In this document: positions 25,419-34,563 of the stretch, one piece after another
How positions within the stretch are numbered: position 1 is the first letter of the stretch
How the letters are laid out: every line of letters starts with the position of its first letter
Assembly: GCF_014107495.1 (NCBI RefSeq)
Contig: NZ_CP041969.1
Span: 1,795,001-1,859,000 of the forward strand
Direction: 5' to 3'
DNA from: Cohnella cholangitidis
Lineage (GTDB): Bacteria > Bacillota > Bacilli > Paenibacillales > Paenibacillaceae
Length of the DNA: 64,000 bases
Made by a program: the position numbers and the translations under genes
Notes under the pieces: model-generated
Told to the model about the DNA's origin: nothing
Databases searched by the model: none
Seen by the model: only the letters and a program-made list of their open reading frames with translations

Positions 25419-27146
25419 CTATCTGTTATACAAGTTGTAAATGATAACCGCTACTTCTGCCCTTGTTGCTGTTCCCTTCGGATTTATGGAATTGCCGCTG
25501 CCTTTAATAATTCCTGCCTTGATTAAAGCTGCCACATCATTGAACGCATAACGGCTTATTTGCGCCGAGTCAGAATAGCCTTTCAGTTCTGAAGTCTGTT
25601 CCAAAGGTTTACCGGCTATATTCATTGCTTTTGCTGCAAGAACCATCATGTCTTCCCTTGTAATCTTTCCTTTTGGATTGAAATTGTTGTTGCCAACCCC
25701 CGTTGTCATTCCAAGGGTTTTGGCTATGGCCAGAGCTTCTGCATAATATGCGCTTGAGCTTACATCTGCAAAGTTGCCTTGCGTTTGTACGGATAACCCA
25801 AGAGCCTTCACAAGCAATAGTACGAAGTCTGCCCGCGTAATATCGGCAGAAGGATTGAAGGTTGTTGCAGAAGTGCCGCTTATCACCCCTTTAGAGGCCA
25901 TTACTTCTATTGCTTTTCTTGCCCATGAATGTTGGCCAATGTCGCTAAAGCTCTTCTTAGCATATGCCACCGCATACTTGCCAAGGTGTGTTGTTGTAAA
26001 GGTCACCTTACCCGTTGCGGAATCATATTGGCCAGTGGGTACCGCCACTGCCTTTCCTGCTTCATCCATGTACCATACGACGATAAACTCTGGGTCGGCA
26101 AGCTCAGCTGCTGTAGGCGTATACGGTAATTCCACGGTCACAGGCGCTTTAGATCTGCTCTGTGTGATCCTGGTGCCGTTTATACTTACATAGAGCTCTA
26201 CTACAGGTCTCTTTCCTATTTGTGACTTTACTGCCGAATCAACCTCGTTTACGTCTGCTTTTGCTATAACGAGGCTTACAACCTGGGCCCCTGCTACATC
26301 AATTGAGGTGAGCATGTTTCCAGTTACGGATACCTTACCGAGTTCAGTTACGATTTCGATCTTCTTGGTTGCATCTCCTGACGTCAGAGCTGTCGTCGGC
26401 AAGACCGATGCATATGCACGGGCTTCTTCAGCCTTAGGTACAATAATGATTACTGTATTAGAGGCTTCGAGAGCTTTGGTCAACGTATCTGCATCAAGAG
26501 TAGTTGTTGCTACGCCTGCTGTATTCACTACAGGTGCAGGCGCCTGAAGGGTAACCGGTCCATCTCCTGTCGGCGTTGTTGTCGGTTGCGTTACGGATGA
26601 ACCACCTCCGCTAGGATCGCTTCCTCCACTAGGATCGCTTCCTCCGCTAGGATCGCTTCCTCCATTGCTTTGTCCGCTTCTTCTGACGGTTACAATACAC
26701 GTTGCTACTCTACCGCCGTCTTCTGTCATTACGTTTATTATGGCTGTTCCTACTGCCACAGCGGTTACCTTGCCGTTACTGTCGACAGTTGCAACCTTGG
26801 TGTTGCTGCTTGACCATGTTACATTCTTGTTTACTGCTGTGGATGGCGTTACGGTAGCCGTCAATTGTCCGCTTATTCCTACAGTCAGATTCAATGTGCT
26901 CTTGTCAAGCGTTACTCCACTTACTTTCTTGGAGGCTTCCACCAATTCTTCATACTGTATTTCTGCAGCTACCAATCCTTCATAATTATCCACTAATGCT
27001 TTCTGGTCATCAGTCAGATGATTATAAGCTTCCCGTGCAGCGTCGATCTCTCCCTTGCTATTCAAGGAAACCATGCCGATTGCATTTATCAATGCCTTTA
27101 CAGTTTCCACTTCTGGATCAACTACTCTTATGACCTGTTCATACAC
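25419..27146 (-). CDS. C-terminal half of the PL8 lyase: Big2, linker and three SLH domains
   Basis: 575 residues are called from a GTG, but the same frame stays open upstream to about 27289. There the sequence DNASIKNIHWSSSDERVLLV continues the Big2 domain in which the upstream frame ends. One missing C near 27290 therefore splits a single gene of about 2,280 codons. Contents: a helical FIVAR-like segment (about residues 12-70), a Big2 domain (GVTLDKSTLNLTVG), a GGSDPS-repeat linker, a beta-rich domain, and three SLH motifs (FSDIGQHSWARKAIEVM, FADVSSSAYYAEALAIA, YSDSAQISRYAFNDVA). The SLH triad binds secondary cell-wall polymer, so the lyase would be displayed on the surface. Confidence 0.8.
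   Translation of the reverse strand: MYEQVIRVVDPEVETVKALINAIGMVSLNSKGEIDAAREAYNHLTDDQKALVDNYEGLVAAEIQYEELVEASKKVSGVTLDKSTLNLTVGISGQLTATVTPSTAVNKNVTWSSSNTKVATVDSNGKVTAVAVGTAIINVMTEDGGRVATCIVTVRRSGQSNGGSDPSGGSDPSGGSDPSGGGSSVTQPTTTPTGDGPVTLQAPAPVVNTAGVATTTLDADTLTKALEASNTVIIIVPKAEEARAYASVLPTTALTSGDATKKIEIVTELGKVSVTGNMLTSIDVAGAQVVSLVIAKADVNEVDSAVKSQIGKRPVVELYVSINGTRITQSRSKAPVTVELPYTPTAAELADPEFIVVWYMDEAGKAVAVPTGQYDSATGKVTFTTTHLGKYAVAYAKKSFSDIGQHSWARKAIEVMASKGVISGTSATTFNPSADITRADFVLLLVKALGLSVQTQGNFADVSSSAYYAEALAIAKTLGMTTGVGNNNFNPKGKITREDMMVLAAKAMNIAGKPLEQTSELKGYSDSAQISRYAFNDVAALIKAGIIKGSGNSINPKGTATRAEVAVIIYNLYNR
26605..26658 (-). repeat. Three 18-bp tandem repeats encoding a GGSDPS linker
   Basis: CCTCCRCTAGGATCGCTT occurs three times in a row (26605, 26623, 26641), encoding Gly-Gly-Ser-Asp-Pro-Ser repeats between the Big2 and downstream domains. 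The number of units is likely to vary between strains by slippage. Confidence 0.85.
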
Positions 27147-27268
27147 CAGCTGCGGATTAGCAACGCTGACTGCTCTTACGACTGCGGTTCCTATGCTGAT
27201 TGCTTTTATTAAACCTTCGTTGGTTACGAGGAGTACGCGTTCATCGCTGGAGGACCAGTGAATGTTCT

Positions 27269-30200
27269 TTATTGATGCATTATCAGGGTAACCGAAGCGT
27301 CAAACTGGGCGGTTGTCCCTTTATCGATAATGGCTACGCCGCCTCGCACCTCAAGACTGGAAACCGGTATGGGAGCACCAATGTAATCCGTTACCGTGAC
27401 TTCAGCGGTGTCATAAACAGCTTCCGAAACCGTTGAGTAGGCCTTAATGAAGGTCGACCCCGTTGTTATCCCCGTAACAACGCCTTTATTGGATACCGTC
27501 GCTATTTCAGGGTTTAGACTGACGAATTCAACGCTCCCCTCATTCACATAAGGCGGATTTGTAATGATCGCAGCCGTTTTCTTATGGTTCCTTAACACAG
27601 AAAGCTTATCTGAAGCAAACTGAATGGAACTAACCGTTGTTTGCGCCAAACTTCCATAGACCTCGAACTCATATAAAGAATATCCATAAGTGGAACCGCG
27701 CTTAATGCCTTGCATCCGAACGTATCTTCCCTCTAACGGCTCGTCAAGCACATATCTCTTCCATCCGGGAGCACCGTTTCTTTCAATGACTGCAGTAGTA
27801 ACCGTACTCCCGCTGTCATCCAGCACCTGAATATCGTACTCTTTACCGTAAGCGGACTCCCATAGCAAATTAATCTGATGGATTTTGCTTGTAGCGCCTA
27901 AGTCAATGGTATACCACTGGCTATCTGTTCTCGCAGACGCCCAGCGCGTTGAGGTATCCCCATCTATCGCAGCTTTAGGAACGCCATTAGTAGAGTCATT
28001 GCCACTTGTTGTTGCTGTTTTTCCCAGTGCAAGATTTTGAAGTACAACTCCGTCTACCCCTCTTTGAGGCTGAAACGAGAGAACGCGGAACTCATAGATC
28101 GAATAGGCCGCAGTAGCTTTCGTACCGCTCAATCTGACATATCGGTATTTTTGTACTTCGTCAAATTCAATCCAGACCTTACCGCCACTGCCGTTCGTCT
28201 CCGTATAAAGAGTGGTCCAGGCGTTGCCATCCATAGAGCCTTCAACCGCATACTCGGTTGCATATTGCTGCCAGTTCAGTTCGATTGCTCCAAATCCTTT
28301 AGGTGATCCCAAATCGACCTGCAGCCATTGAACATTTCCTACGCTGGACTCCCAACGGGAAAGAGCATCGCCATCAATGGCTTTATTCGCAGAGTACACG
28401 CCATTGACAGAGCTTGCAGTGATATTTGCGTTCAGTGCAAGGTTTTGTGAAGTACGGACAATCATATTTGCCCTTACATCTGCATCGGTTCCAAGGACCG
28501 TAGCTGTAAGAACCGCAGTTCCGAGCGCCCTAGCCTGCAGTGTCCCCGTTGAATTGTTCACAGTAGCAATGTCCTTGTCTGAGATCGTATATTCTATTTC
28601 ACCTGTCGCATTCATCGGTGCTAGTTTGACTGCCGGGGCCAAATCATACTTCATCACCGCTTCATGCTGTTTATCCCTAAAGCGAATTTTTTGTACGCGT
28701 GCAATGTCATGGACGTATGACAATGATAGGTCGGCAATAGCAATTGAATCGGCTTCCCCGCTTATTGTAAGCAGTAGATAGTTCGTACCCTCCTCTAATT
28801 CAGGAATGCTGTAAACCACTTTATGATAGTCCCCGAAATCATCGCCGGCAGTCTCTTGACCGGAAGCAACGGGCATAAAGCTTTCCCCGTCTTTGGAGGA
28901 CATAACCGATAGGGTACCGCCATTTTCTTTGGCAATAAAAGCTGTAAGCTTGGCGTTTCTTATATTGGTATAACTATAGAGCATGGTTGCATTCTCGGAA
29001 CCGCTTTTAATCAGAATATCCTTATCGCCGCCGAATTTAACGCCGTCTCCCGTCCTATAAGCGGCATCGCCTTCTACCTCATAGGTTCTGGAATCATCCA
29101 GCATCGTATCCATGACCACACGGTCAGAGGTCCAGGCATAATTTATTGCCAGCTTTGAGAGCTGCGGCGCCCAAATCTTGGTGTTGTTGGAGACGCCAAT
29201 CTTGATATACTTTATGGAGTTATCCAATTCGGCTGAATTGGTATAGACAACTTTACTCCACTTATCTTTGACTACGGTTCCGTTTTTGGCTGCCGGAATG
29301 GGAAACCAGTTCTCGTTATCTGTTGAACCGTAAAACTGAAGAATGGTATTATCCCCTGCACTAGCTAAACCGTAATCATAGGTCGTCAGCTCAAAGCTTT
29401 TGGGTGATGGAACATAATAGGTGATATATTCCTCTCGCCTTGGATTCGTCTTATCCGCGTCATTTCTCTTAATCCGAGTGACATCTCCATCATAATAAGT
29501 GCTCGCATTGGAAGCGTCGGTTGCCCATCCTCCGGAATAACTGACTGTCTTGGAGAAATCTTCGAATTCCTCGATCAAAGAACGCGTATTGCCGATGCTA
29601 TAGGATTTTTCTTGCGATAAGCCGCCTTCCCCTGAGTCATTAATCGCTTTAACCGCAAAATAATAAGTCGTATTGGCATTTAATCCTTTGATCTTCGCCG
29701 TGTTTCCGGAAGTCACGAAGGATTCCGAATAACTTCCGCTTTCCGTGCCATAAACCAGCTTATAACCCGTTGCTCGCGAGGCTTTGGCAAATTCAAGACT
29801 TAAGGTGTTATCGCTTAATGCCATGTTTGTAATGGAGGTTTCTCCAGGCACCTCAAGTTCTTTGAAGGCGAACTCAGCTTCGATCGGATTCCCGAAAGAC
29901 TGATTGACATCCAGCTCAAACCTAATGGACGGAGAAGTTTGAATCACTTTAATCCGGCTGTCTTTGGAAATAACCCCGACGGCCGCCCGGTTAATATCCA
30001 CGGTAATTGTGCCCGAATTTTTCTTAGTCGGATCTGACAGGGCAAAGCTGAGTTTATTGTCGTCTTCTTTAATCATAATTGAAGAGGCTCTATCAACAGA
30101 CAGATAATCCTTTACCCCTATTGCATCAATGGATTGATCGCCATCCTGCCAGAAATTCACGCCGAGGGTATGGAGCGTTTTCTCATATACGGCGTGTACA

Positions 30201-32278
30201 TCATTATCCTGGCGGATGATTTCAATATCGCTGGAGTCTGCGTAGTTTTCAACCTGCGCTGCGGTCGTTCCCGGCAATAGAACGTAGGCATAGCTTTCAT
30301 TCACCGGCTTTGAGCCATGATCAATCCACATCGTAAGGTAATTGGCTGATTGCACATTTTCATCTACGTTATAAGAGCCCAAATCCGTCCATTTTCCTGT
30401 ACGGGTTTTACGGACTGCGCCGATCTTGGTTTCTTTCGGAAAATAAACGCCGATATTGGATCCTTTAGCGTTCCCTTCTATTAATGCCCACTTGGCATTA
30501 TCGATTTTACCGTTCCATCCAAGCTCGTTCGACTGTTTTTCTCCATTTATAATTAGAGCATTATCGCCCGTAATATAATGGTTGTCGATCGTGGTTTCAA
30601 CATTGTTATTATGCGTGGAAGTAATCCCCGTTCCTACGGCTACGACCTCGTCATCGAACATAAACCACGATTTTTTTGCGCTTACTTTTGTGGCGCCGGA
30701 TGAAATCTCAAGACCGGCAGTGCTGTAAGTTTCATCTAGAGTTGTGCTTCCTGCAAAGGAGTTTGCATTTGTATGGCTGCCCACGGAAATCCCGTTAACG
30801 GCAGTTACACCAGATAGTCGATACCAATCAAGCGTTGGTTTTTGATAAGTATATTGTCCGATATCAGGCGTATAAATATAAGTCTGTCCAAGGCCCGTGT
30901 ACCAGCCTTTTGTATTACTGTCGCCTTGCTCGAAGGTTGTTATATCGTTGCTGTACATGGAAAGACCGAAAGTGAAGTTGTCCGTAGTATGAACCGTTCT
31001 TGAGCCTTTGCCAAAGGTATAGCTTTTTCCTGCATTTGATACGGGTTCGATTGAATCATCCTTAAGGATTTCCAATGTTTTAGAGAGATTGTATACGGGG
31101 AACATATACCAGGCCACGCCGGCACCCTCATTTAAAGTACGTATGGCGTTTTCATTATTCAGCCATTCCTTAATCATTCCCTTAAGCCTCTTCCCCTCTT
31201 CCTCGGGCACCGATTCGGAGTATAGCAGAACATCAAGGCTGATGGTGATGCCGGCATAGGCATCGGTCGTATCTGTGCGGGTGATTTCACGTCCCCTGAC
31301 CATATCCATGAAGACACCCTTATACATGAAAGGCACATAGCTTTTTTCTACAATTGTGCTCATATTATCTCTTTCGGGACCGGTAATTTCCCATGGAGAG
31401 CTATCAAGCATATAAATGAAATGACTAATATCAGAAAATGCTTCTTTACCGTAGCCGCCATTATAAACCACATTTCCGTGCTGCATAAATGTACCGTCTT
31501 TGTAATAGCCGTCACCGCTTGTCACATAACCCATATAGGAAGGTACATCGTTCTGTACATAGGCAAGGATTGAGCTGTCTTTAAGAAGAATACCCGAATA
31601 CAGGCGGACACGATCTCTCCACAAAGCATTTGCGCCAACATACATATAAGCGGCTCCTCCGGTTTTGATTGCACCCTGAAGAGCAGTTGTTACATAAGTC
31701 TGGATCTGTTCTGCTGTCAGATAATCATACATAAGCAGAACTGTCTCGCTAAAATAAATCGGGCTCCCGATTTCCCAAGTAAACCAGTTCCCATAAGAAT
31801 TCGTTTCTACTCCGATCTTAAAATGATTTTTATAAATATAATCCATTCCTCGCAGTATCTCGCTTTTCAATCTTTCATTCTGATAAAGCTCGCAGCCTTT
31901 GGTCTGAAAGGCCAATGCCATAAACTTAAGGCCTCGAATCGTAAACTGAGTATTATTGGAATCGCTATATGCAGAACCGCGATTGCCAAGCATATACTCC
32001 GCCCAAAGGTAATCATTGTTTCCCCAATCCGGTGTCGGACTCGGATTGATCCTGTCAAGAAGATCCTGCGCCACATGATTTATCGCTTGAAGCAGCCCTT
32101 GCATATTCGGGTCATTAGGATCATAATCCCCGCCCATGGCCAAGTACTGCCATTTCTCCCGCAGCTTATCGAACTCATCAACCGTTTTCCCCGCTGCGAA
32201 ACTAGTCATACTGTTCAAAATCATGGTCAGCATCATTACAAGAGCCAGAACAATACTCACTATACGTTTTTGCTTCAT
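27269..32278 (-). CDS. Surface polysaccharide lyase family 8 protein (hyaluronan/xanthan/chondroitin AC lyase-like), N-terminal part
   Basis: 1669 residues, ATG 32278 behind AAGGGGGAG. A signal peptide (to about residue 29, TSFAAG) precedes the PL8 alpha-toroid (YLWAEYMLGNRG, GDGYYKDGTFMQHGNVVYNG with the likely catalytic His, GGYGKEAFSDISHFIYML) and the PL8 beta-sandwich domains to about residue 760. Then come an FN3 domain (about 815-910), two discoidin/CBM32 domains (ALNANITASSVNG, ALGKTATTSGNDSTNG) and Big2 modules. It cleaves uronic-acid-containing polysaccharides by beta-elimination. The frame ends VTLIMHQ after a 1-bp deletion; the rest is at 25419-27289. The gene is AT-richer than its neighbours and adjoins an IS remnant, suggesting acquisition. 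Confidence 0.85.
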   Translation of the reverse strand: MKQKRIVSIVLALVMMLTMILNSMTSFAAGKTVDEFDKLREKWQYLAMGGDYDPNDPNMQGLLQAINHVAQDLLDRINPSPTPDWGNNDYLWAEYMLGNRGSAYSDSNNTQFTIRGLKFMALAFQTKGCELYQNERLKSEILRGMDYIYKNHFKIGVETNSYGNWFTWEIGSPIYFSETVLLMYDYLTAEQIQTYVTTALQGAIKTGGAAYMYVGANALWRDRVRLYSGILLKDSSILAYVQNDVPSYMGYVTSGDGYYKDGTFMQHGNVVYNGGYGKEAFSDISHFIYMLDSSPWEITGPERDNMSTIVEKSYVPFMYKGVFMDMVRGREITRTDTTDAYAGITISLDVLLYSESVPEEEGKRLKGMIKEWLNNENAIRTLNEGAGVAWYMFPVYNLSKTLEILKDDSIEPVSNAGKSYTFGKGSRTVHTTDNFTFGLSMYSNDITTFEQGDSNTKGWYTGLGQTYIYTPDIGQYTYQKPTLDWYRLSGVTAVNGISVGSHTNANSFAGSTTLDETYSTAGLEISSGATKVSAKKSWFMFDDEVVAVGTGITSTHNNNVETTIDNHYITGDNALIINGEKQSNELGWNGKIDNAKWALIEGNAKGSNIGVYFPKETKIGAVRKTRTGKWTDLGSYNVDENVQSANYLTMWIDHGSKPVNESYAYVLLPGTTAAQVENYADSSDIEIIRQDNDVHAVYEKTLHTLGVNFWQDGDQSIDAIGVKDYLSVDRASSIMIKEDDNKLSFALSDPTKKNSGTITVDINRAAVGVISKDSRIKVIQTSPSIRFELDVNQSFGNPIEAEFAFKELEVPGETSITNMALSDNTLSLEFAKASRATGYKLVYGTESGSYSESFVTSGNTAKIKGLNANTTYYFAVKAINDSGEGGLSQEKSYSIGNTRSLIEEFEDFSKTVSYSGGWATDASNASTYYDGDVTRIKRNDADKTNPRREEYITYYVPSPKSFELTTYDYGLASAGDNTILQFYGSTDNENWFPIPAAKNGTVVKDKWSKVVYTNSAELDNSIKYIKIGVSNNTKIWAPQLSKLAINYAWTSDRVVMDTMLDDSRTYEVEGDAAYRTGDGVKFGGDKDILIKSGSENATMLYSYTNIRNAKLTAFIAKENGGTLSVMSSKDGESFMPVASGQETAGDDFGDYHKVVYSIPELEEGTNYLLLTISGEADSIAIADLSLSYVHDIARVQKIRFRDKQHEAVMKYDLAPAVKLAPMNATGEIEYTISDKDIATVNNSTGTLQARALGTAVLTATVLGTDADVRANMIVRTSQNLALNANITASSVNGVYSANKAIDGDALSRWESSVGNVQWLQVDLGSPKGFGAIELNWQQYATEYAVEGSMDGNAWTTLYTETNGSGGKVWIEFDEVQKYRYVRLSGTKATAAYSIYEFRVLSFQPQRGVDGVVLQNLALGKTATTSGNDSTNGVPKAAIDGDTSTRWASARTDSQWYTIDLGATSKIHQINLLWESAYGKEYDIQVLDDSGSTVTTAVIERNGAPGWKRYVLDEPLEGRYVRMQGIKRGSTYGYSLYEFEVYGSLAQTTVSSIQFASDKLSVLRNHKKTAAIITNPPYVNEGSVEFVSLNPEIATVSNKGVVTGITTGSTFIKAYSTVSEAVYDTAEVTVTDYIGAPIPVSSLEVRGGVAIIDKGTTAQFDASVTLIMHQ

Positions 32279-32415
32279 GACGATTCTCCCCCTTAAAGTA
32301 ATGTTTCCTTCTGTGCTTCACGAATCGAAACGCATGGACAGTCAATGCCGCCGCAGCCCGACAACACCAAGCCGATCCCGGCCGGTGTCGATTGGTTTTG
32401 CCCTGCTCAGCATTT

Positions 32416-32431
32416 GTGTAACCGCTTTCCA
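32416..32431 (-). promoter_or_regulatory. cre-like site upstream of the lyase gene
   Basis: On the minus strand TGGAAAGCGGTTACAC fits the cre consensus except at the second and last positions. It is about 140 nt upstream of the lyase start codon; catabolite repression of a polysaccharide lyase would be expected. Confidence 0.35.
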
Positions 32432-32568
32432 AATCTCATTCTATCGAAGCGTAGAGGCGAGCGCTAGCGGGGTGAATCTATCTTTTATTCCGATTTTTCG
32501 CCCAATCGTCCCCTGTTCCGCGCGTCGTTATGCCCCTGTCGTTTCGTATCGGAAAACGTCGCATGAAA

Positions 32569-32604
32569 AAAAGCCTCCCGGCGCTTGCGCTTGGCAAGCG
32601 GAGC
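32569..32604 (-). terminator. Terminator after the small hypothetical gene
   Basis: On the minus strand CTCC-GCTTGC pairs with GCAAGC-(bulge)-GGGAG and is followed by seven T. It lies about 35 nt after the stop of the 101-codon gene. Confidence 0.65.
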
Positions 32605-32640
32605 AGACTTTTCGAACAGACATAATGTCTGAAGCGCTTA

Positions 32641-32946
32641 TTACTTGCGCCCATTTTCCAACGTCGCTTGATCCAGCATGGATTTCCAATCCGCGAAATT
32701 CGTGTCCCTCGCGACATGCCGATCAAAAAGCTCGTCGGGAATGTTAGCTATATCTTCTTGGACCCGTACTTGAAAGTTACCTTTCTCCAGAAACTCTGCA
32801 AAACTCTTAGAGTTAGAATGCTTATTCATGAAAGCTTCATTAAACAATTCGTCTAACGAAATATGATTCGGATCTTTTTGGATCGTTTTCTGTCCTTGCA
32901 ATTCCAATAACAGGTCGTCAAACGACATCGGTTTCTGCTTTTTCAA
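32641..32946 (-). CDS. Small hypothetical acidic protein
   Basis: 101 residues from a TTG at 32946, preceded by GAGGTGG at 7-nt spacing, which supports a real gene. The sequence is soluble and mostly helical, with DDLLLELQGQKTIQKD and SLDELFNEAFMNKH, and no transmembrane segment, signal peptide or cysteine motif. I do not recognise a family. A terminator follows. Its neighbours are the lyase gene and a DUF1304 gene, neither giving a functional clue. Confidence 0.6.
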   Translation of the reverse strand: MKKQKPMSFDDLLLELQGQKTIQKDPNHISLDELFNEAFMNKHSNSKSFAEFLEKGNFQVRVQEDIANIPDELFDRHVARDTNFADWKSMLDQATLENGRK

Positions 32947-33126
32947 AAGTAAACCACCTCAAGTTTCTGTTTTATCGATTCCATTCTTTCCGTTGTTCCT
33001 CTTACCTAGCTCTTCCACGGCAGCTAACCGCTCTCCAGATTGTACCATTATTCTAACCAGTCAAACCGCCTTTATCCTTTATCATTATGTAGCATAATGT
33101 ATGCTTCGTAAATAAAAGAAGAAACC

Positions 33127-33147
33127 CTGCCTCCTAATACGAGGCAG
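33127..33147 (-). terminator. Terminator of the DUF1304 gene
   Basis: CTGCCTC (33127-33133) pairs perfectly with GAGGCAG (33141-33147). On the minus strand it is followed by GGTTTCTTCTTTT. Confidence 0.6.
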
Positions 33148-33195
33148 ATTTAAGTCGAATAGGTTTTATTTCGTCAATACGACTTCGGAAATCCA

Positions 33196-33561
33196 TTATG
33201 AACGAACAAGAACAAATATAAAAGCAATTAGCGCCGGTAGACCTTGAGTAAATAGAATGGATCTTTTCGCCGACAAGCCGCCGTAAACCGCGGCTACTAG
33301 CACGCAGATAAGAAAGAACAATTGAATCTGACGTCCGAACGCAGGATCGGGATGCACAAGTCCCCATATCAGACCTGCCGCTAGAAAACCATTGTAAAGT
33401 CCCTGATTCGCTGCCAAAGATTTTGTTTCTTCGGCAAAAGGCTTGGTTGTTCCGAAAATTCGCATCGCCCGCGGCTTGGTCCATAGAAACATCTCCAGAA
33501 TCAGGATGTACACATGTTCCAAGGCAACGACCGCTACAAGGATAGCGCTGATCAAGATCAT
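33196..33561 (-). CDS. DUF1304 family small membrane protein
   Basis: This 121-residue protein has four predicted helices and the DUF1304 signature: EHVYILILEMFLWT near the N-terminus, then KSLAANQGLYNGFLAAGL and VAAVYGGLSAKRSILFTQGLPALIA. Members are conserved inner-membrane proteins of unknown function. The ATG at 33561 has GGAG about 12 nt upstream. The gene diverges from the TetR-MMPL pair but is separated by about 340 bp and is probably unrelated. Confidence 0.85.
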   Translation of the reverse strand: MILISAILVAVVALEHVYILILEMFLWTKPRAMRIFGTTKPFAEETKSLAANQGLYNGFLAAGLIWGLVHPDPAFGRQIQLFFLICVLVAAVYGGLSAKRSILFTQGLPALIAFIFVLVRS

Positions 33562-33604
33562 TGGGCTTCACTACTCCATCTTCAAAATTTCGATTAGAAA
33601 TAAG

Positions 33605-33656
33605 ACAAGGGTTATCCCCTAAGCAGTTTTTCTACCGCGTTAAGGATAACCCTTGT
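33605..33656. repeat. Long hairpin in the DUF1304/TetR divergent spacer
   Basis: ACAAGGGTTATCC (33605-33617) pairs perfectly over 13 bp with GGATAACCCTTGT (33644-33656) around a 26-nt loop. There is no T-run on either strand, so it is not a classic terminator. It could be a structured 5' leader or a binding site. The rest of the spacer to 33835 shows no gene. Confidence 0.5.
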
Positions 33657-33835
33657 TGGTTAAATTTACAATCGGTTCAATTTGACGATCTATATAAGCA
33701 ACGCTGCTTTTCGCCTACGCCAGCCGCACAGGATCAATTCTCAGCGTTTTTGGGTGGATATCGAATTTATTTTTTTTGTCGACGGCTATCCGCGTTGAAG
33801 CTCCTTCTCCTCACTCGCCACAAATCCGTAACAAC

Positions 33836-33867
33836 TTGCCCATTGTGCATATTTGCCCATTGGGCAA
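33836..33867 (+). promoter_or_regulatory. Tandem operator-like sites upstream of the TetR gene
   Basis: TTGCCCATTGGGCAA (33853-33867) is a perfect 7-1-7 inverted repeat, and the related TTGCCCATTGTGCAT lies 17 bp upstream (33836-33850). AT-rich TATAATTATG follows directly. The arrangement suits autoregulation of the TetR-MMPL operon by its own repressor. Confidence 0.6.
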
Positions 33868-33906
33868 TAATATAATTATGAAAAGAGGTGGGCGCTTAAG
33901 CGTGAT

Positions 33907-34524
33907 ATGATGAACAATCAAAGCCTACGCCATATGAAGAGGGAAGCAACCGCGACTGCGCTTGCCGATGCAGCGTATGCACTAGCTCTGGAGAAGGGGA
34001 TGGACGGCTTCGTCGTCGAGGATATCGTGCAGCACGCCGGCTACTCCAGAAGAACGTTCGCGAACCACTATTCCTGCAAGGAGGAAGCGGTAGCGTCTGC
34101 GGCCATCGTCTTTCACGGTGCCGAAGAAGTCGAGAATTGGATTGGAAGTCTTAACGAGAATATGCCTCCGCTGGATATCTTGTACCATTTAATGAAACTG
34201 CAACTAACCGCAGAACATCTCGGGAAATTGCAACAGCTCATGTCGCTGTCGAAGGAGTATCCGACGCTTAAGCCCTATATCCTCAGCGCGTTGCGTCGTT
34301 TGCAAATAACGGCACAAGAGACGTTAAGCGAGTTATCCCATGGTCGATATCCCCCGGGGTACACCCATCTTCTCGTTGGCGCCGTTTACGGCGCGATGCT
34401 GCCTTTGCTTGACGGCAGCCTGGACGTTCCGTTGCCAGTTCAATCCTCCGCGGAAGATTCGAAAACCGATACGTTCGATCATTATTTGGACACTATGTTC
34501 GGCTACTTGCGCAACGGATTCTAA
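33907..34524 (+). CDS. TetR-family transcriptional regulator of the MMPL exporter
   Basis: This 205-residue protein has an N-terminal helix-turn-helix (ALEKGMDGFVVEDIVQHAGYSRRTFANHYSCKEEAV, residues about 28-64) typical of TetR, and a divergent helical ligand domain with AEHLGKLQQLMSLSKEYPTLKPYI. Two adjacent ATG codons (33907, 33910) can start it; GAGGTGGG lies upstream. The MMPL exporter gene begins 40 bp downstream on the same strand. It probably represses the exporter until a substrate-like lipid or drug binds; inverted repeats upstream fit autorepression. Confidence 0.87.
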   Translation: MMNNQSLRHMKREATATALADAAYALALEKGMDGFVVEDIVQHAGYSRRTFANHYSCKEEAVASAAIVFHGAEEVENWIGSLNENMPPLDILYHLMKLQLTAEHLGKLQQLMSLSKEYPTLKPYILSALRRLQITAQETLSELSHGRYPPGYTHLLVGAVYGAMLPLLDGSLDVPLPVQSSAEDSKTDTFDHYLDTMFGYLRNGF

Positions 34525-34563
34525 CTCGCGTAATTTACACATGCAAAGGAGAAACGTTAACGT

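Larger units (their letters stand above)
32279..32640. other. Gene-free spacer between lyase gene and small hypothetical gene
   Basis: About 360 bp without a credible gene. It holds the lyase ribosome site, a cre-like element (32416-32431), a terminator (about 32569-32604) and the palindrome CAGACATAATGTCTG near 32618-32632. Confidence 0.6.

Noticed and set aside
33561..33875. 104-codon plus-strand open frame in the DUF1304/TetR spacer
   Set aside because: No ribosome site or homology, composition unlike neighbouring proteins, and it overlaps a hairpin and the TetR operators.
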